Source of the DNA: an uncultured Saprospiraceae bacterium
GTDB taxonomy: Bacteria > Bacteroidota > Bacteroidia > Chitinophagales > Saprospiraceae
Assembly (NCBI GenBank): GCA_938003955.1
Contig: CALKXE010000188.1
Location: forward strand, 1 to 49,180
Reading direction: 5' to 3'
DNA: 49,180 nucleotides
Within the stretch, counting starts at the first letter, position 1. Every line of letters starts with the position of its first letter. The notes beneath the pieces were generated by a model. It saw only the letters and a program-made list of their open reading frames with translations, was not told the origin of the DNA and ran no database searches. This document shows, piece by piece, positions 35,213 through 44,826 of this stretch. The translations under genes were made by a program, and so were the position numbers.

Positions 35213-35770
35213 TCACTTCTTCTCCCGTATTTTTTTATACAGCTTCGTAAAAAACACCAACACACCCATCACTCCAATAATCGAAACAACCAATATCAAT
35301 GGGTTTGTAGCATTCTTAAATACCGCGATAGAAGCTATCAGAATCAAAAACAAAGTAGGCACTTCATTGAATAATCTGAATTGAGTAGATGAAAATCCTG
35401 TCTTACCCTTCTCCAATTTCTTGATCAATGACTTACAGTATCCTTGATATCCAGATAAGAGAACAACAAGCAATATCTTGCCATGCAACCAATAATTAGC
35501 CTTGAGCCAGCCCCAACCAACATCATAGGTCATTATTCCGATCATACCGAGACCGAATATCCATGTGATAACCATCGCAGGATTACAGATGATCTTATAG
35601 ACTCTCCATTCCATTAAATTGAATTGAGCTTTAAGAATATCTTGCTTTGGCTGATCCTCGTCATATGCTTCTGTATGATATACAAACATGCGTACTAGGT
35701 AAAACATCCCCGCAAACCATGCTGTGAATCCGACAATATGTACAATCTTGAAAATATAAAATGCGTCCAT
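35213..35770 (-). CDS. hemJ: Protoporphyrinogen IX oxidase, HemJ/CopD-like
   Basis: 185 aa membrane protein with about four or five helices. The HemJ pattern is present: FKIVHIVGFTAWFAGMFYLV with H11 in the first helix, and WLHGKILLVVLLSGYQGY with K98, the two positions reported as essential in characterised HemJ. RLFNEVPTLFLI completes the signature. HemJ oxidises protoporphyrinogen IX to protoporphyrin IX late in heme synthesis. No other heme genes are nearby. The gene converges on the repeat-bearing gap and is divergent from the ABC-F gene. Confidence 0.85.
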   Translation of the reverse strand: MDAFYIFKIVHIVGFTAWFAGMFYLVRMFVYHTEAYDEDQPKQDILKAQFNLMEWRVYKIICNPAMVITWIFGLGMIGIMTYDVGWGWLKANYWLHGKILLVVLLSGYQGYCKSLIKKLEKGKTGFSSTQFRLFNEVPTLFLILIASIAVFKNATNPLILVVSIIGVMGVLVFFTKLYKKIREKK

Positions 35771-35905
35771 AAAAGATAAGTTGTATCCATAAAGGTAAAA
35801 TTATCGCCTTGATGCGTGTGGGCTTCTGAAAATAATGCTGAAGAAACTACCAATAGGATTCTTTTTTGACGCTGATGTGAAACTAATAACTCTATATTTG
35901 CCGCC

Positions 35906-37765
35906 ATGCAGTATTTATCAATAGAAAACATAAGTAAATCGTTTGGTGAAAAGACCCTTTTTGAGGATCTAAGCTTATCGATTAGTAAAGGAGATAAGAT
36001 CGCGTTGGTCGCTAAAAATGGTAGTGGTAAAACCACACTATTAAAAGTGATAGCAGGAGAAGAAGGTCCGGAAGGCGAAAATGCCAAAATACACTTTGCC
36101 AAGGATATCAAGATCGCGTACCTAAAGCAAGATCCTGATCTCAATCCCAATGATACTGCACTAGAAGCAATCTTAAATAGTGATAATCCAGCGATACAAG
36201 CAATCCAAGCCTACGAAATGGCTGTGATAGATAAAGATGAAATAAAAATTCAACAGCAAATATCTATCATAGAAGATCTAAAGGCATGGGATATCGAGGT
36301 GCGTATCAAAGAAATATTGAGTAAACTAAAACTCGATGCTCTGGACCAAACCGTAGGATCTATGTCTGGTGGTCAACAGAAGAGAGTTGCCTTGGCTAAG
36401 ATATTAATAGATGAACCCGATTTTCTGATTCTTGATGAGCCTACCAATCACCTTGATCTAGAGATGATCGAATGGTTAGAAGTATTCTTACAGACGGTTA
36501 ACCTAACTCTATTCATGGTGACTCACGACAGGTACTTCTTGGAAAGAGTATGTAATGAGATCATAGAACTTGATCGTGGCATAATGCATGCTCACAGAGG
36601 CAATTACTCTAACTACTTAGAGAAGAAAGCTGCACGTATGGCCAATGATGCCGTCGTCCTAGATAAAACTAAAAAACTATACGCAAAAGAGCTTACTTGG
36701 ATAAGACGACAGCCAAAAGCCAGAGGTACGAAAGCAAAATCAAGGGTGGACACTTTCGATGATATCAAAGCAAAAGCACATGCTAAAGTCGATGATGATG
36801 AATTAAAAATCCATATCAAAGCTGCTCGGATGGGCTCTAAAATATTAGAAGCACATGCTGTACAAAAATCATTCGGTGATAAGCCGATATTAAACTCATT
36901 CACCTACAAATTCAAAAAGGGAGAGCGTGTAGGTATCGTCGGACCAAATGGTGCAGGTAAAACAACCTTCCTGAAATTATTGACAAAAGACATCAGGCCT
37001 GACGGTGGAAAGGTTGTAATCGGAGATACAATAGTATTTGGGTATTACACACAATCAGGTATGAATCTATCTCAAGACAAACGAGTAATAGAAGTGATAC
37101 GAGATATCGCCGAATATATACCGTTAGAAAAAGGACAGAAACTGACAGCAGAATCTCTACTAGAGCGCTTCATGTTTCCTAGACTGCAACAGCAAGTATA
37201 TGTATCTCAATTAAGTGGTGGAGAGAAAAGAAGACTATATCTACTTACCGTATTGATGGAGAACCCTAACTTCCTTATTCTCGATGAGCCTACGAATGAT
37301 CTTGACATTGTAACTTTGAATGTATTAGAAGAGTATCTACTTGATTTTCCAGGTTGTCTTATCATTGTATCTCACGATAGATATTTCATGGATAAGTTAG
37401 TCGATCACATGTTTGTACTTAAAGGAGATGGAGAAGTAAAAGATTTCCCGGGGAACTATACAGAGTATAGAAACAAAACAAAATCGGAAAGAAATAAACC
37501 TCAATCAAAAGAAGTATCTGCGGAAAAAATAGAACAAAAAGAAGTAAAAAAAGCCAGTTACGAACAGAGAAAAGCTTACAATCGAGTCATGAAAGAGATA
37601 GAAAAACTCGAAGAGAAAAAAGCGAAAATTACGGAATCATTCAATAATCCTGACCTTACACCTGAGCAGATTACCGATCTATCCAAAGACCTATCCACAG
37701 TTAATACTACAATCGAGGAGAAGGAAGAATTATGGATGGAGTTAGCTGAATTAGTGGAGGATTAA
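35906..37765 (+). CDS. ABC-F family ATPase (Uup-like)
   Basis: 619 aa with two ABC domains on one chain and no membrane segments. Walker A 1 is AKNGSGKTT (residues 36-44; the first Gly is replaced by Ala). The signatures are MSGGQQKRVALAK and LSGGEKRRLYLL, with Walker B regions LILDEPTNHLDLEMIEWLE and LILDEPTNDLD. The second Walker A is GPNGAGKTT. A charged linker between the domains and a C-terminal coiled coil (about 555-619, RKAYNRVMKEIEKLEEKKAK) are as in Uup. ABC-F proteins act on the ribosome, and Uup-like ones are linked to precise excision and stalled translation. A single gene. Confidence 0.93.
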   Translation: MQYLSIENISKSFGEKTLFEDLSLSISKGDKIALVAKNGSGKTTLLKVIAGEEGPEGENAKIHFAKDIKIAYLKQDPDLNPNDTALEAILNSDNPAIQAIQAYEMAVIDKDEIKIQQQISIIEDLKAWDIEVRIKEILSKLKLDALDQTVGSMSGGQQKRVALAKILIDEPDFLILDEPTNHLDLEMIEWLEVFLQTVNLTLFMVTHDRYFLERVCNEIIELDRGIMHAHRGNYSNYLEKKAARMANDAVVLDKTKKLYAKELTWIRRQPKARGTKAKSRVDTFDDIKAKAHAKVDDDELKIHIKAARMGSKILEAHAVQKSFGDKPILNSFTYKFKKGERVGIVGPNGAGKTTFLKLLTKDIRPDGGKVVIGDTIVFGYYTQSGMNLSQDKRVIEVIRDIAEYIPLEKGQKLTAESLLERFMFPRLQQQVYVSQLSGGEKRRLYLLTVLMENPNFLILDEPTNDLDIVTLNVLEEYLLDFPGCLIIVSHDRYFMDKLVDHMFVLKGDGEVKDFPGNYTEYRNKTKSERNKPQSKEVSAEKIEQKEVKKASYEQRKAYNRVMKEIEKLEEKKAKITESFNNPDLTPEQITDLSKDLSTVNTTIEEKEELWMELAELVED

Positions 37766-37909
37766 AAAGCAATAAACAAAACCCAGTTTTTGAAATACTA
37801 ACCGCCATTGTCGATTACAATTCATTGGAATCCGAAATTAGTATTTGCAAAGCAAAACCAAAATAGTATAGTACAATGCATTTAATGTGTTGAAAACATT
37901 TTCATAAAC

Positions 37910-37943
37910 AAACAGCCCTAGCGATTTCTCACTAGGGCTGTTT
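37910..37943. terminator. Bidirectional terminator between the ABC-F gene and proS
   Basis: A 12-bp perfect stem AAACAGCCCTAG/CTAGGGCTGTTT with a 10-nt loop, followed by ATTTTTT on the plus strand and an A-rich flank on the other side. It lies between converging genes and can serve both. Confidence 0.85.
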
Positions 37944-37975
37944 ATTTTTTAACTAGCACAAAAGGCTAATTCTTA

Positions 37976-39445
37976 TTAATATGCCTTTGCAAACAATACC
38001 CTTCTCTTACTAGGCTTGCCACTATAAACACATACGCCATCCTCATCCACAGTATCATTTGGTATACATCTGATACTTGCTTTTGTCTCAGCCTTGATCT
38101 TATCTTCAGTCTCTTCAGTACCATCCCAGTGTGCATAGATGAATCCACCTTTGCCTTCTAGAACTTCTTTGAATTCTTCGAATGTATCAACTGTAGATGT
38201 ATGATCGGCTCTGTGCTTTTTTGCTCTAGCCAATAGATTATCTTGGATCGTTGTCATCAACCCATGGACGTGACTTACACAATCAGTAAGTGCGATACTA
38301 TCTTTTTCTTTTGTATCTCTTCTCGCTACCTCAACCATTCCCTTTTCTAGATCACGCTTACCGATACCGATTCTTACAGGTACACCTTTCATCTCATATT
38401 CTGCGAATTTGAATCCAGGACGTTTCTTGTCGTCTCTATCCACTTTGACACGAACACCGAGTGCTTTGAGCTCAGCTGCCATCTTATCCGCCACTTCCAT
38501 GATATCATCATTTGGTTTCGGTATAGGCACTATCACTACTTGGATAGGTGCCAATTTTGGAGGCAAAACTAATCCATCATCGTCCGAATGAGTCATTATC
38601 AGCCCACCAACTAGTCGAGTAGATACACCCCATGAAGTAGCCCAAACATATTCTTCCTTATTATCAGATGTAGCAAATTTTACATCAAATGCCTTTGCAA
38701 AATTCTGACCTAAGAAATGACTCGTTCCTGCTTGCAGAGCCTTCCCATCTTGCATTAACGCTTCTATAGTTAATGTATTATCCGCTCCAGCGAACCGCTC
38801 AGATTCCGTCTTATATCCTTTGATTACTGGCATAGCCATATAGTCTTCTGCAAATCGTGCATACAACTCATGGATCAACTCTGCTTCTTCGATTGCCTCT
38901 TGTTTAGTAGAGTGCGCAGTATGTCCTTCTTGCCATAAGAATTCTGAAGTTCGTAAAAACGGACGAGTTCTCATCTCCCATCTCATTACATTCGCCCATT
39001 GATTAATCAATAATGGCAAATCTCTATATGATTGAATCCAATTCTTGTACGTATTCCAAATTATCGCCTCAGAAGTAGGTCTGATAATCAATTCTTCTTC
39101 CAACTTAGCATTAGGATCTACTCTTAATTTACCTTCATTGTCAGGGTCTGTTTGTAATCTATAATGAGTTACTACAGCGCATTCTTTCGCGAATCCTTCA
39201 GCATTTTTTTCTTCTGCTTCAAAAAGGCTTTTTGGAACAAGTAATGGAAAGTATGCATTCTGATGTCCAGTATCTTTGAAATCCTGATCCAGAACAGCTT
39301 TCATGTTTTCCCATATTGCGAATCCATAAGGCTTGATTACCATACATCCTCTTACAGCACTATTTTCAGCCAAATCCGCTTTCTTAACGATATCATTGTA
39401 CCATTGCGAATAATTTTCTTCCCTATTGGTTATTTCTTTTGCCAT
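37976..39445 (-). CDS. proS: Prolyl-tRNA synthetase (short, archaeal-type form)
   Basis: 489 aa if started at ATG 39445 ([20 protein letters not shown]), preferred over ATG 39484 because it begins the usual ProS N-terminus. Class II motifs are visible: motif 2 around [20 protein letters not shown] and motif 3 around [19 protein letters not shown], with [15 protein letters not shown] between. It lacks the editing insertion of the long bacterial form and has the C-terminal zinc-like domain with CIPND and [18 protein letters not shown]. It charges tRNA-Pro. The gene lies next to the OmpP1-type barrel gene, an arrangement I recall from other Bacteroidota. Confidence 0.95.
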   Translation of the reverse strand: MAKEITNREENYSQWYNDIVKKADLAENSAVRGCMVIKPYGFAIWENMKAVLDQDFKDTGHQNAYFPLLVPKSLFEAEEKNAEGFAKECAVVTHYRLQTDPDNEGKLRVDPNAKLEEELIIRPTSEAIIWNTYKNWIQSYRDLPLLINQWANVMRWEMRTRPFLRTSEFLWQEGHTAHSTKQEAIEEAELIHELYARFAEDYMAMPVIKGYKTESERFAGADNTLTIEALMQDGKALQAGTSHFLGQNFAKAFDVKFATSDNKEEYVWATSWGVSTRLVGGLIMTHSDDDGLVLPPKLAPIQVVIVPIPKPNDDIMEVADKMAAELKALGVRVKVDRDDKKRPGFKFAEYEMKGVPVRIGIGKRDLEKGMVEVARRDTKEKDSIALTDCVSHVHGLMTTIQDNLLARAKKHRADHTSTVDTFEEFKEVLEGKGGFIYAHWDGTEETEDKIKAETKASIRCIPNDTVDEDGVCVYSGKPSKRRVLFAKAY

Positions 39446-39787
39446 ATAACTTTTATTTCTAATTTCAGTTATTTTAGAATACATCTTCTATTGTAGAAGA
39501 CACAATTCTCAGTATTTTTATATTACCCTCCCTATATTTTCACAAATAAAAGAATTGCCTTAACAGTTATTGTTAAAATATTAATAAGAATTCATGATTC
39601 GAAACTTTATACCTCAAAAACGCGTCATATATTATGAAAGCAACGCATTAGAACGACTAAAAGTAAGTTTTCACGATTCTTTATTAAGTTTTAAAAGATT
39701 TTTAACTGAATAATAAGTGTAAAAGTAATAAATTGCCCATTATACGATAAGAGAGTCGAATTAATTAAAAAGTAAAATCCTACAATT
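39446..39787. other. 342-base gap between divergent genes
   Basis: Should hold the promoters of proS (minus) and the low-complexity protein gene (plus). The inverted repeat TTAACA-GTTAT-TGTTAA at 39560-39576 is a possible operator. No ORF is supported. Confidence 0.45.
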
Positions 39788-40975
39788 ATGAGATTTATGA
39801 ACACAAAATCAATTTTCAGCCTGATGATAATGTCTTTGATGACATTCGCAGCGACTGCACAGTTCGATGACTTATATTATGATCCTAGTGATAGTGAAAA
39901 CATAGTATATGATGAATCTTCAGAAGATCCAACTTATACTTACACTGAATCTGATGATGAATATTACTCAGAGGACGACGATTCTGAATATTACTCAGAT
40001 GATGACTCAGAGTATTATGATGATTATTCATACACTAGAAGAATAAATAGATTCAGAAGAAATAACAATACAAGAAATTTCTACGCATCTAATTTTTACA
40101 ATAGTTATGATCAATGGAATGATCCTTTCTACAACTCTTACTATGGAAATAATACAATTCTTGTAAGTGTAGGTTCAGGATTCGGATGGAACCGAGGATG
40201 GGGTAATAGCTGGAGCTGGAACCGTAGAAACAGATGGAATAGAGGATGGGGTAACGGTTGGAATAACTATGCATTTGGAAACCCTTATAATAGTTGGGGA
40301 AATAACTACAACGCATACTGTCCACAAGGTTACTATGGTAATAATGGAAATGTTTATAATGGTTACGGAAATAGCGGAACTTATAATACAACAGCTTCAA
40401 CATCGAATCCTAAAGGTACTCACTACGGGTCTAGAAGAAATGGTTCTGGAACTACATCTACAAACGGAAGAAAAGTATCTCCAAGATTTAAAGGAACCGA
40501 AGATGGCACTGCAAATGCAAGACCAAGGAGTACAACATCAGGTGATAGATCTAGAATAAGAACGAAAAAAGGTGATGGTAATGCTCAAGGTTTGAATACA
40601 TCTACAACAAGAGGTGAATCGGCTACAAGTGGAAGAACTACTAGAAGAAAGAGTAACAGTGGAACTATATACTCTGGTAGAAAAAGAGGAGCAACCTCTG
40701 GATCAAGAACTACGAGTAGAAATAAATCCAACCGAAGCTCAGGAACTACATCAAGTTCAAATTCTAGAAGAAGTTCAAGTGCTAATTCTAGTAACAGAAG
40801 TTCTAATAGAGGTTCATCAACGAGATCTTCAAATAGATCAAACAGAGGTTCATCAACAAGGTCTTCTTCTAGCAGACCAAGTAGATCATCTGGATCAAGT
40901 TCAAGATCTTCAGGAAGCTCAAGTTCAAAGAGTTCTTCAAGTTCAAAAAGCTCATCAAGAAGAGGCGGTAAATAG
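39788..40975 (+). CDS. Low-complexity secreted protein with acidic head and Arg/Ser-rich tail
   Basis: 395 aa. A signal peptide (MRFMNTKSIFSLMIMSLMTF, cleaved near TAQ) is followed by an acidic Tyr/Asp/Ser tract (about 28-85, SEYYSDDDSEYYDDYS), an Asn/Gly/Trp/Tyr-rich zone (about 90-205, NRGWGNSWSWNRRNRW), and a basic Ser/Arg/Gly tail (about 210-395, RSSNRGSSTRSSNRSNRGSS). The charge flip along the chain is striking. No domain is recognised. It is immediately upstream of an OmpP1/FadL-type barrel gene, a position where Bacteroidota often carry a low-complexity exported protein; a surface or matrix role is inferred. Long ORFs in other frames are shadows of the repetitive codons. Confidence 0.8.
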   Translation: MRFMNTKSIFSLMIMSLMTFAATAQFDDLYYDPSDSENIVYDESSEDPTYTYTESDDEYYSEDDDSEYYSDDDSEYYDDYSYTRRINRFRRNNNTRNFYASNFYNSYDQWNDPFYNSYYGNNTILVSVGSGFGWNRGWGNSWSWNRRNRWNRGWGNGWNNYAFGNPYNSWGNNYNAYCPQGYYGNNGNVYNGYGNSGTYNTTASTSNPKGTHYGSRRNGSGTTSTNGRKVSPRFKGTEDGTANARPRSTTSGDRSRIRTKKGDGNAQGLNTSTTRGESATSGRTTRRKSNSGTIYSGRKRGATSGSRTTSRNKSNRSSGTTSSSNSRRSSSANSSNRSSNRGSSTRSSNRSNRGSSTRSSSSRPSRSSGSSSRSSGSSSSKSSSSSKSSSRRGGK

Positions 40976-41112
40976 TACTAAATCTAACAGATAAATAATA
41001 CAAGGTGGGGTGGATAATAACATTTATTCTCCCCATTTTTATACCCAAAATTGACTTTAAGCCAATCAATCACACATTAACAATTACATTTTTAACAACT
41101 AAAATCAACGCA

Positions 41113-42579
41113 ATGAGGTATTTATCATATATAGCAATAGCCTTTTTTGGACTCGGTACAATAAGTGCACAGAATATAAATGACGCAGTCCGGTATTCAG
41201 ATTACTCACCATTTGGCACAGCTGGTGCAGTAGGTGTAGGATCATCAATAGGTGCTATGGGAGGCGACTATTCTGTAATTGGAATCAATCCTGCAGGAAT
41301 AGCGGAATTTAGAAAGAGCGTATTCACATTTACACCATCTATCAATACACAATCATCCGATGGTAACTTTAAAGATGACACAAGTTTATCTACGAATAGA
41401 AGCAGAAGTTCTTTCTTAGTTGACAACATTAGCTTTGTCGCTAATGGAGGAAATAGAAATGGAAAATGGCAGACTTCTAATTGGGCCGTAGGATTTAGTA
41501 AATTGGCCGAATTCAGCAGAGATGTTAAGATAGAAGGAGCAACAGTAGGAAGTATTACAGATAGATTCGTAGCATTAGCCAATAGTAGCGGCTTGGACGA
41601 CTTTGAGGCTGGATTAGCTGACGAATCACAAGCAATATTCCAAAATGAAAACAACATATTTCAATCAGATTTCCTCGATGGTGATGTTGTTACTAAAGAC
41701 GTATTCTTAGATCAAAGAGGATCCATAAATGAACTATCTTTTGGATGGGCAGGAAATTATGACAATACGTTAAACATTGGAATCAGTGCAGGTGTCCCTT
41801 TTGTATCTTATTCTGAAACGAAAACATACAAAGAAAATTTCCAAGACAATGATTTTAGTAATAATTTGGAGTACGTTGAAACCCTAAATACAAGTGGAGC
41901 AGGTATAAACTTTAAGTTAGGATTACAATATAGAGCAATACCACAAGTTAGAATTGGTGCAGCTATTCACTCACCAACATGGTATACACTAAATGATGAT
42001 TATGCATCCACTATGAGTTACCAATATAGCTCTAATGATGAGAGTGGTGGAGGAAGTGCTCAATCACCAGATGGATCTTTCAAATATGGCTATGTAAGCC
42101 CTTGGAAAGCAGTAGGAAGTATTGGATCAGTATATAAAATAGGAGTGCTTAAGGGTTTTGTAAATGCTGACATCGAATATCTAGATTACAAAAATAATGA
42201 ATTTGATTTCACGAAACATAGTACCGATCCAATTGAAGGAACAAATACTCAAGAAGTAAATGGTGAAATAGATGAGAGTCTTGGTTCATCTACTAATCTA
42301 AGGCTTGGTACTGAACTGGCTTATGAGTCACTAAGATTTAGAGTGGGATATTCATTAAGTTCTTCACCATATACGAACGATGATGAAACTTCATCTTCTT
42401 GGTCTACTGGATTAGGCTTTCGAGGAGAAGGATTCTTCGTAGATATCGGTTACCGTAAAAGAAATATCACAGAAGGATATAATGCCTATACTGTCCCAGA
42501 TGCAGAAGAAAGAGACGGATTAGCGATTATAGATACAGATTTTGGAAAAGTTGTCGCTACAATTGGCTTTACTTTCTAG
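41113..42579 (+). CDS. OmpP1/FadL-family outer-membrane transporter
   Basis: 488 aa. ATG 41113 (MRYLSYIAIAFFGLGTISAQ) gives a clean signal peptide; the longer frame from 41005 is not needed. After it, NINDAVRYSDYSPFGTAGA and GSSIGAMGGDYSVIGINPAGIAEF match the N-terminal hatch of FadL/TodX/OmpP1 proteins ('NPAg'). The rest is beta-barrel with aromatic-ended strands and a terminal Phe (ATIGFTF). Family members import hydrophobic molecules such as fatty acids or aromatic compounds across the outer membrane; the ligand is unknown. It follows the low-complexity protein with a 137-base gap and ends before tandem hairpins. Confidence 0.88.
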   Translation: MRYLSYIAIAFFGLGTISAQNINDAVRYSDYSPFGTAGAVGVGSSIGAMGGDYSVIGINPAGIAEFRKSVFTFTPSINTQSSDGNFKDDTSLSTNRSRSSFLVDNISFVANGGNRNGKWQTSNWAVGFSKLAEFSRDVKIEGATVGSITDRFVALANSSGLDDFEAGLADESQAIFQNENNIFQSDFLDGDVVTKDVFLDQRGSINELSFGWAGNYDNTLNIGISAGVPFVSYSETKTYKENFQDNDFSNNLEYVETLNTSGAGINFKLGLQYRAIPQVRIGAAIHSPTWYTLNDDYASTMSYQYSSNDESGGGSAQSPDGSFKYGYVSPWKAVGSIGSVYKIGVLKGFVNADIEYLDYKNNEFDFTKHSTDPIEGTNTQEVNGEIDESLGSSTNLRLGTELAYESLRFRVGYSLSSSPYTNDDETSSSWSTGLGFRGEGFFVDIGYRKRNITEGYNAYTVPDAEERDGLAIIDTDFGKVVATIGFTF

Positions 42580-42613
42580 AAAGATAAAGTTAGAAGCTTA
42601 AGGTTTTAAATTT

Positions 42614-42678
42614 TCTTCTAAGGATTCAAATTCTTAGAAGAGTCAAGAAGGGTGCTAGAGATAGCACCTTTTTTTTTA
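42614..42678 (+). terminator. Tandem hairpins and terminator after the FadL-like gene
   Basis: First hairpin TCTTCTAAG/CTTAGAAGA (42614-42641, 9 bp), then GGTGCTA-GAGA-TAGCACC (42651-42668) followed by ten Ts. The second is a textbook terminator; the first may stabilise the mRNA end. Confidence 0.88.
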
Positions 42679-42781
42679 GTTGACTCAATTTTCGCTTTTA
42701 ATTTTATGCTAAATATCTATAACAATATATTCCTTCTCTTCTGTTTGCCTACATTTACCATTCATACAAGCCCCCTACAAA

Positions 42782-43945
42782 ATGAGCAAGCACTTCGAGA
42801 CCAAAGCAATCCGTACTCAAACTGAACGATCCCAACATGCAGAGCATTCCACGCCTTTGTTTCTAACTTCATCATTTGTATTTGAGGATGCAGAAGAGAT
42901 GCGTGCTGCCTTTGCTGAAGAGAAGAAAATGAATATCTATAGCAGATTCACCAATCCTAATGCTACAGAATTTGTAGATAAGATGGTAGCGCTAGAAGGT
43001 GGAGAGGCAGGCTATTCTTTTGCAACTGGGATGTCGGCTGTATTTAACACATTTGCCGCCTTGCTTAATGCCGGAGATCATATAATCTCTAGCGACTCGG
43101 TTTTTGGATCTACTCATTCACTATTTAAAAAGTTTCTTCCCAAATGGAATATAAACACCTCTTATTTCCCTGCCGATGATTTGGATGCAATAGAGGCATT
43201 GATCACTCCCACTACCAAAATAATATATGCCGAATCCCCTACAAATCCTGGGGTTCAGATATTGGACATGGAAGCGTTAGGAAAGATAGCAAAGAAACAT
43301 AATCTACTTTTGGTAATTGACAATTGCTTCGCTACGCCATATATACAACAACCTATAAAGTTCGGAGCTGATTTAGTAATACACTCCGCTACAAAACTAA
43401 TCGATGGACAAGGAAGAGTTTTAGGAGGAGCAGTAGTGGGAAGAAAAGAACTTATAAGAGAGATATACCTATTCGCCAGAAACACTGGACCATCAATATC
43501 ACCATTTAATGCCTGGATATTATCCAAAAGTCTAGAAACCCTCGCCGTCAGAATAGAAAGACATTGTGAGACAGCTTTGAGAATAGCTACAGATTTAGAA
43601 AAACATCCAAAAGTAAATTGGCTCAAGTACCCTTTTTTAAAATCTCATCCAAAGTATGAACTTGCTAAAAAACAAATGAAATTAGGCGGAAACATTATCG
43701 CTTTCGAAATAGAAGGTGGATTAGATGCTGGAAGAAATTTTCTCAATAATATCAAAATGTGTTCACTTACTGCCAACCTTGGAGATAGTCGAACGATAGT
43801 CTCTCATCCCGCTTCCACTACTCACAGTAAGCTATCTGATGAGGAGAAGTCTGCAGTTGGTATTACGAATGGCATGATTAGAATCTCTATTGGACTTGAG
43901 CATCATGAAGACATTATGAATGATGTATTGGAGGCTTTAAGTTGA
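42782..43945 (+). CDS. metZ: O-succinylhomoserine sulfhydrylase (Cys/Met PLP family)
   Basis: 387 aa. A member of the cystathionine gamma-synthase/sulfhydrylase family: PLP-binding Lys205 in SATKLIDGQGRVLGGAVVG, YSRFTNPNATEFVDKMVALE near the start, and SHPASTTHSKLSDEE near the end. The DGQGRVLGG form after the Lys is typical of MetZ, which makes homocysteine from O-succinylhomoserine and sulfide; methionine gamma-lyase or cystathionine gamma-synthase activity cannot be excluded by eye. No S-adenosylmethionine riboswitch was recognised in the 200-base upstream gap. A single gene. Confidence 0.88.
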   Translation: MSKHFETKAIRTQTERSQHAEHSTPLFLTSSFVFEDAEEMRAAFAEEKKMNIYSRFTNPNATEFVDKMVALEGGEAGYSFATGMSAVFNTFAALLNAGDHIISSDSVFGSTHSLFKKFLPKWNINTSYFPADDLDAIEALITPTTKIIYAESPTNPGVQILDMEALGKIAKKHNLLLVIDNCFATPYIQQPIKFGADLVIHSATKLIDGQGRVLGGAVVGRKELIREIYLFARNTGPSISPFNAWILSKSLETLAVRIERHCETALRIATDLEKHPKVNWLKYPFLKSHPKYELAKKQMKLGGNIIAFEIEGGLDAGRNFLNNIKMCSLTANLGDSRTIVSHPASTTHSKLSDEEKSAVGITNGMIRISIGLEHHEDIMNDVLEALS

Positions 43946-44047
43946 TGCAATTAATTGTAATTCATTTTGATGACAAATTGTATTGTCAACCAATACTGAT
44001 AGAACTGCGGCTAAAATATAATTGAAACTACTATAAAACAAAAAGAA

Positions 44048-44074
44048 GCTGCCCAAATCCTAGATCTGAACAGC
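44048..44074 (-). terminator. Terminator downstream of the Lys-rich protein
   Basis: On the minus strand GCTG-TT-CA...TG-GG-CAGC forms an interrupted stem followed by TTCTTTTTGTTTT. It lies 36 bases past the stop codon of the gene at 44110. Confidence 0.55.
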
Positions 44075-44109
44075 CTCACGCTTGCTATAAGTTTATAATC
44101 TCTATGATT

Positions 44110-44490
44110 TTACAACCCTGATTTTCCAGGTGTTACATCATTCTTAAGATCATCTTTCTTTTGTTGATTTTTTTTGCCTTTACGCTTTCCTTTTCTTTTA
44201 GTGGCTTTTTTCATTTTATCTTTCTCCGCTTTGATCGCAGCTTTTTCTTCTGGAGTAACAACTCCGTCCGCTTCAGCAGCTTTTTTCATTTCTTTCAATT
44301 GCTTTTTAAAAGCTTTTCTTTTAGCCTTCATTTCCTTTTTACGCATTTTCTTCGATGTCTTTTCATCTTTTTCTATTTGTCTATCATCCATTTGCTCAAC
44401 TTGCTGAACTTCTGATTTAGAAATTTGTGCTTCAGATGAAAATCCAATAGCCATCGTAAATACTGCGATTAATAATATTACCTTTTTCAT
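44110..44490 (-). CDS. Exported Lys-rich helical protein with EF-hand-like motif
   Basis: 126 aa. A signal peptide (MKKVILLIAVFTMAIGFSSE, cleaved near AQI) precedes a highly charged helical region (KKMRKKEMKAKRKAFKKQLK) and a basic tail (KRKGKRKGKKNQQKKDD). Between them, AAEADGVVTPEE fits the 12-residue calcium-loop pattern at positions 3, 5, 6, 8 and 12 but has Ala at position 1, so it is a degenerate EF-hand at best. Function is unknown; periplasmic polyanion binding is possible. Lys-rich shadows run on the opposite strand. Confidence 0.75.
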   Translation of the reverse strand: MKKVILLIAVFTMAIGFSSEAQISKSEVQQVEQMDDRQIEKDEKTSKKMRKKEMKAKRKAFKKQLKEMKKAAEADGVVTPEEKAAIKAEKDKMKKATKRKGKRKGKKNQQKKDDLKNDVTPGKSGL

Positions 44491-44826
44491 ATGTTTAAAA
44501 TTTTATTTTTTGAATAAATTACTCTATAATTTTAATCATCTCCTTGAGTGTCTAAGTTTTCTTCCGGCAACCTTCGAAATAAAAATTTAAGGGCAAAATA
44601 TAAAATCAATAACCTTAAATATTTCCTCTGGTCACTAAAGCTCAGTCATCGGAGTTTCATAATTGTATTTTTTTTAAAAATTTGAGCCTTCATTAGAAGT
44701 CACCTTAAAGATTTTATCTTTTATTTCTTCTATGGTTATGAAAACTATTAATGTATTTTCGCTTCTTTGACGAAAAGACCAACCTAAAGTTTAACACCAA
44801 TTCATTTCTTAACTGGATATTAACGT
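44491..44826. other. 336-base gap without recognised content
   Basis: Lies between divergent genes (Lys-rich protein, minus; helicase-nuclease, plus) and must hold both promoters. No strong box, repeat or ORF was found. Confidence 0.4.

Noticed and set aside
35112-35384. 90-aa plus-strand ORF between the DUF5686 and hemJ-like genes
   Set aside because: Its second half is antisense to the HemJ C-terminus and its first half is intergenic; no coding signal.
40269-40994. Long Gln/Glu/Val-rich frames within the low-complexity secreted protein gene (40269-40559, 40614-40994)
   Set aside because: They arise from reading repetitive Ser/Arg codons in another frame; no start context or signal and the main frame has a signal peptide.
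42580-42781. SAM riboswitch upstream of metZ
   Set aside because: Only the terminator of the preceding gene and an unstructured AT-rich stretch were found; no conserved riboswitch core was recognised.
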